Assembly (NCBI GenBank): GCA_039199225.1
Contig: JBCCSZ010000084.1
Coordinates: 1-25,822 of the forward strand
Direction of reading: 5' to 3'
Source of the DNA: JBCCSZ01 sp039199225
GTDB lineage: Bacteria > Bacteroidota > Bacteroidia > Chitinophagales > Saprospiraceae
Length of the DNA stretch: 25,822 bases
Below, in pieces: positions 24,810 to 25,822 of this stretch (its first letter is position 1; the number at the start of each line of letters is the position of its first letter). The notes below the pieces were generated by a model that had not been told where the DNA came from, did not search any database, and saw only the letters and a program-made list of their open reading frames with translations. Position numbers and translations under genes: made by a program.

Positions 24810-25822
24810 ATGAAACGAATTACCATTTATCCGCTGATCTGGCTGTTGCTGATAGGATTCACCTCAGCAGTTAGCGCACAGGAATCAACCTACAAGAAAA
24901 AACCAGGCTACTGGACCCTAGGGCTAAACGGTGGCTTTGCCTACCAACAGAGCGATGTCCCCACTCGCTTCGATGGATTTGGACTGGGGCTTACCCTCGG
25001 AAAAAATCTCTACTACGCCCCTAATGCTCCCTTTTCCTTCTCTGCCAGAGGCCGCTTGTTGTACAGCCGGACCTACGGGCTGGACGATGCTCAATCCTTC
25101 GGCTTGCAATTCAACGATGCCTTAAACGGCACCAATGGCGTAGATTATACCCAAGCAGGAGGCGGACCGGGCTTTGTTTATCAAAACCACAAAACAGACC
25201 TGGGCGAACTGGGCCTCGAAGGGGTCCTAACCTTTAACCAACTTCGGGAGCGTACTGGCGTCATTTTATCCTTATATGGTGGCCTGGGACTGGACCTCTA
25301 CAAAACTAAGTTGGATCAACTGGATGGCGTCCTACCCTACAACGATGGCTACACCAGCCTCAACCCACAGGGATCGCGATCCTCCATCCGCAATCAGCTG
25401 AAAGAAAACATTCTCGATGGCGTCTATGAAACTGATGCCCATAGCTATGAGGATGGCGCAAGGCTGAGTGTGATGCCTTCGCTCGGTTTCGAACTGGGTT
25501 ATCAACTAACCCCTAGCTTTTCAATGGGCCTCGGACATCGCATCACCTGGGCGCGCCACGATTTGCTAGACGGGCAGCAATGGAATGACAATAACACTTT
25601 GACTGGAGACAACGACATCCACCATTATACGTCCCTACACATGCGTTGGGACATCAACAAAAGGGAACGCCCCTTGGAATTGCCGCAGATCACCATCATC
25701 GATCCAAGCTACAACCCATATACGGCTCCCAACCCTAACGCCTCCGTAAGAGCTCGCATCAAAAATGTCAGCAGCGCAATGGATGTCTCTGCCACCTTGA
25801 ACGGTTATACACTGCCCTTCAA
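24810..25822 (+). CDS. Outer-membrane beta-barrel protein, C-terminus outside window
   Basis: The frame is open from the ATG at 24810 to the window end (337 residues). Residues 1-23 are a signal peptide (MKRITIYPLIWLLL, then VSA before Gln24). What follows reads as transmembrane barrel strands with Gly and aromatic residues alternating (YWTLGLNGGFAY, GFGLGLTLGKNLYY, FSFSARGRLLYSRTYG, GVILSLYGGLGLDLY, SMGLGHRITWARHDLL, HHYTSLHMRWDIN). From about residue 292 it changes to a different domain, with LPQITIIDPSYNPY and VRARIKNVSSAMDVSATLNG. This looks like the Ig-like domain with an N-rich linker seen in some Saprospiria barrel proteins. I do not recognise a specific function. It is transcribed away from the peroxidase gene, and its context gives no further hint. 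GC content is higher than in the intergenic DNA before it. Confidence 0.8.
   Translation, partial: MKRITIYPLIWLLLIGFTSAVSAQESTYKKKPGYWTLGLNGGFAYQQSDVPTRFDGFGLGLTLGKNLYYAPNAPFSFSARGRLLYSRTYGLDDAQSFGLQFNDALNGTNGVDYTQAGGGPGFVYQNHKTDLGELGLEGVLTFNQLRERTGVILSLYGGLGLDLYKTKLDQLDGVLPYNDGYTSLNPQGSRSSIRNQLKENILDGVYETDAHSYEDGARLSVMPSLGFELGYQLTPSFSMGLGHRITWARHDLLDGQQWNDNNTLTGDNDIHHYTSLHMRWDINKRERPLELPQITIIDPSYNPYTAPNPNASVRARIKNVSSAMDVSATLNGYTLPF

Overview
The window looks like chromosome of a marine or freshwater Bacteroidota bacterium, most likely from the Saprospiria (Lewinella/Haliscomenobacter-like). The case rests on type IX secretion (T9SS) C-terminal sorting domains of type A and type B (CHU_C), a PorP/SprF-family protein, SprB repeats, dockerin/cohesin modules of the kind common in that class, -7 boxes matching the Bacteroidota consensus TAnnTTTG, and the absence of clear Shine-Dalgarno sequences. 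No rRNA, tRNA, CRISPR array, transposase or phage gene was seen. This taxonomic call is inference from family knowledge, not a search.

Layout. 1-1283 (minus): the N-terminal part of a secreted protein cut by the window edge, and a small secreted protein of unknown function. 1284-2246: gene-free DNA with a terminator-like hairpin and two -7 boxes. 2247-6023 (minus): a 1258-residue Cys-rich HYR/Ig-like surface protein ending in a peptidase-regulatory-like/dockerin/cohesin/T9SS cassette. 6513-14909 (minus): a compact three-gene set of a 256-residue cohesin-T9SS protein, a 2193-residue giant with four cohesin-like domains, 19 SprB repeats and a type B CTD, and a PorP/SprF protein. 14910-15919: long leader or promoter region. 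15920-16633 (minus): NarL/LuxR-type response regulator. 16991-17977 (minus): glycosylasparaginase with a Tat-like signal. 18025-18912 (plus): LpxL-like acyltransferase. 18919-20940 (minus): FadH-type 2,4-dienoyl-CoA reductase. 21135-24038 (minus): animal-type heme peroxidase with a second copy of the dockerin/cohesin/T9SS cassette. 24810-25822 (plus, cut by the edge): outer-membrane beta-barrel protein.

How the genes may work together. Most of the coding DNA makes proteins exported by T9SS. The giant SprB-like protein carries a type B CTD, a class that in Flavobacterium depends on a PorP/SprF partner, and such a partner is encoded 69 bases downstream. Four proteins in the window carry cohesin-like domains (seven in total), and two of these also carry dockerin-like calcium-binding segments. 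The most interesting reading is a cell-surface assembly in which a dockerin-bearing adhesin and a dockerin-bearing heme peroxidase dock onto cohesin modules of the giant filament or of each other. No binding is shown by the sequence. The response regulator, acyltransferase, FadH and glycosylasparaginase look like ordinary chromosomal genes with no clear link to that system.
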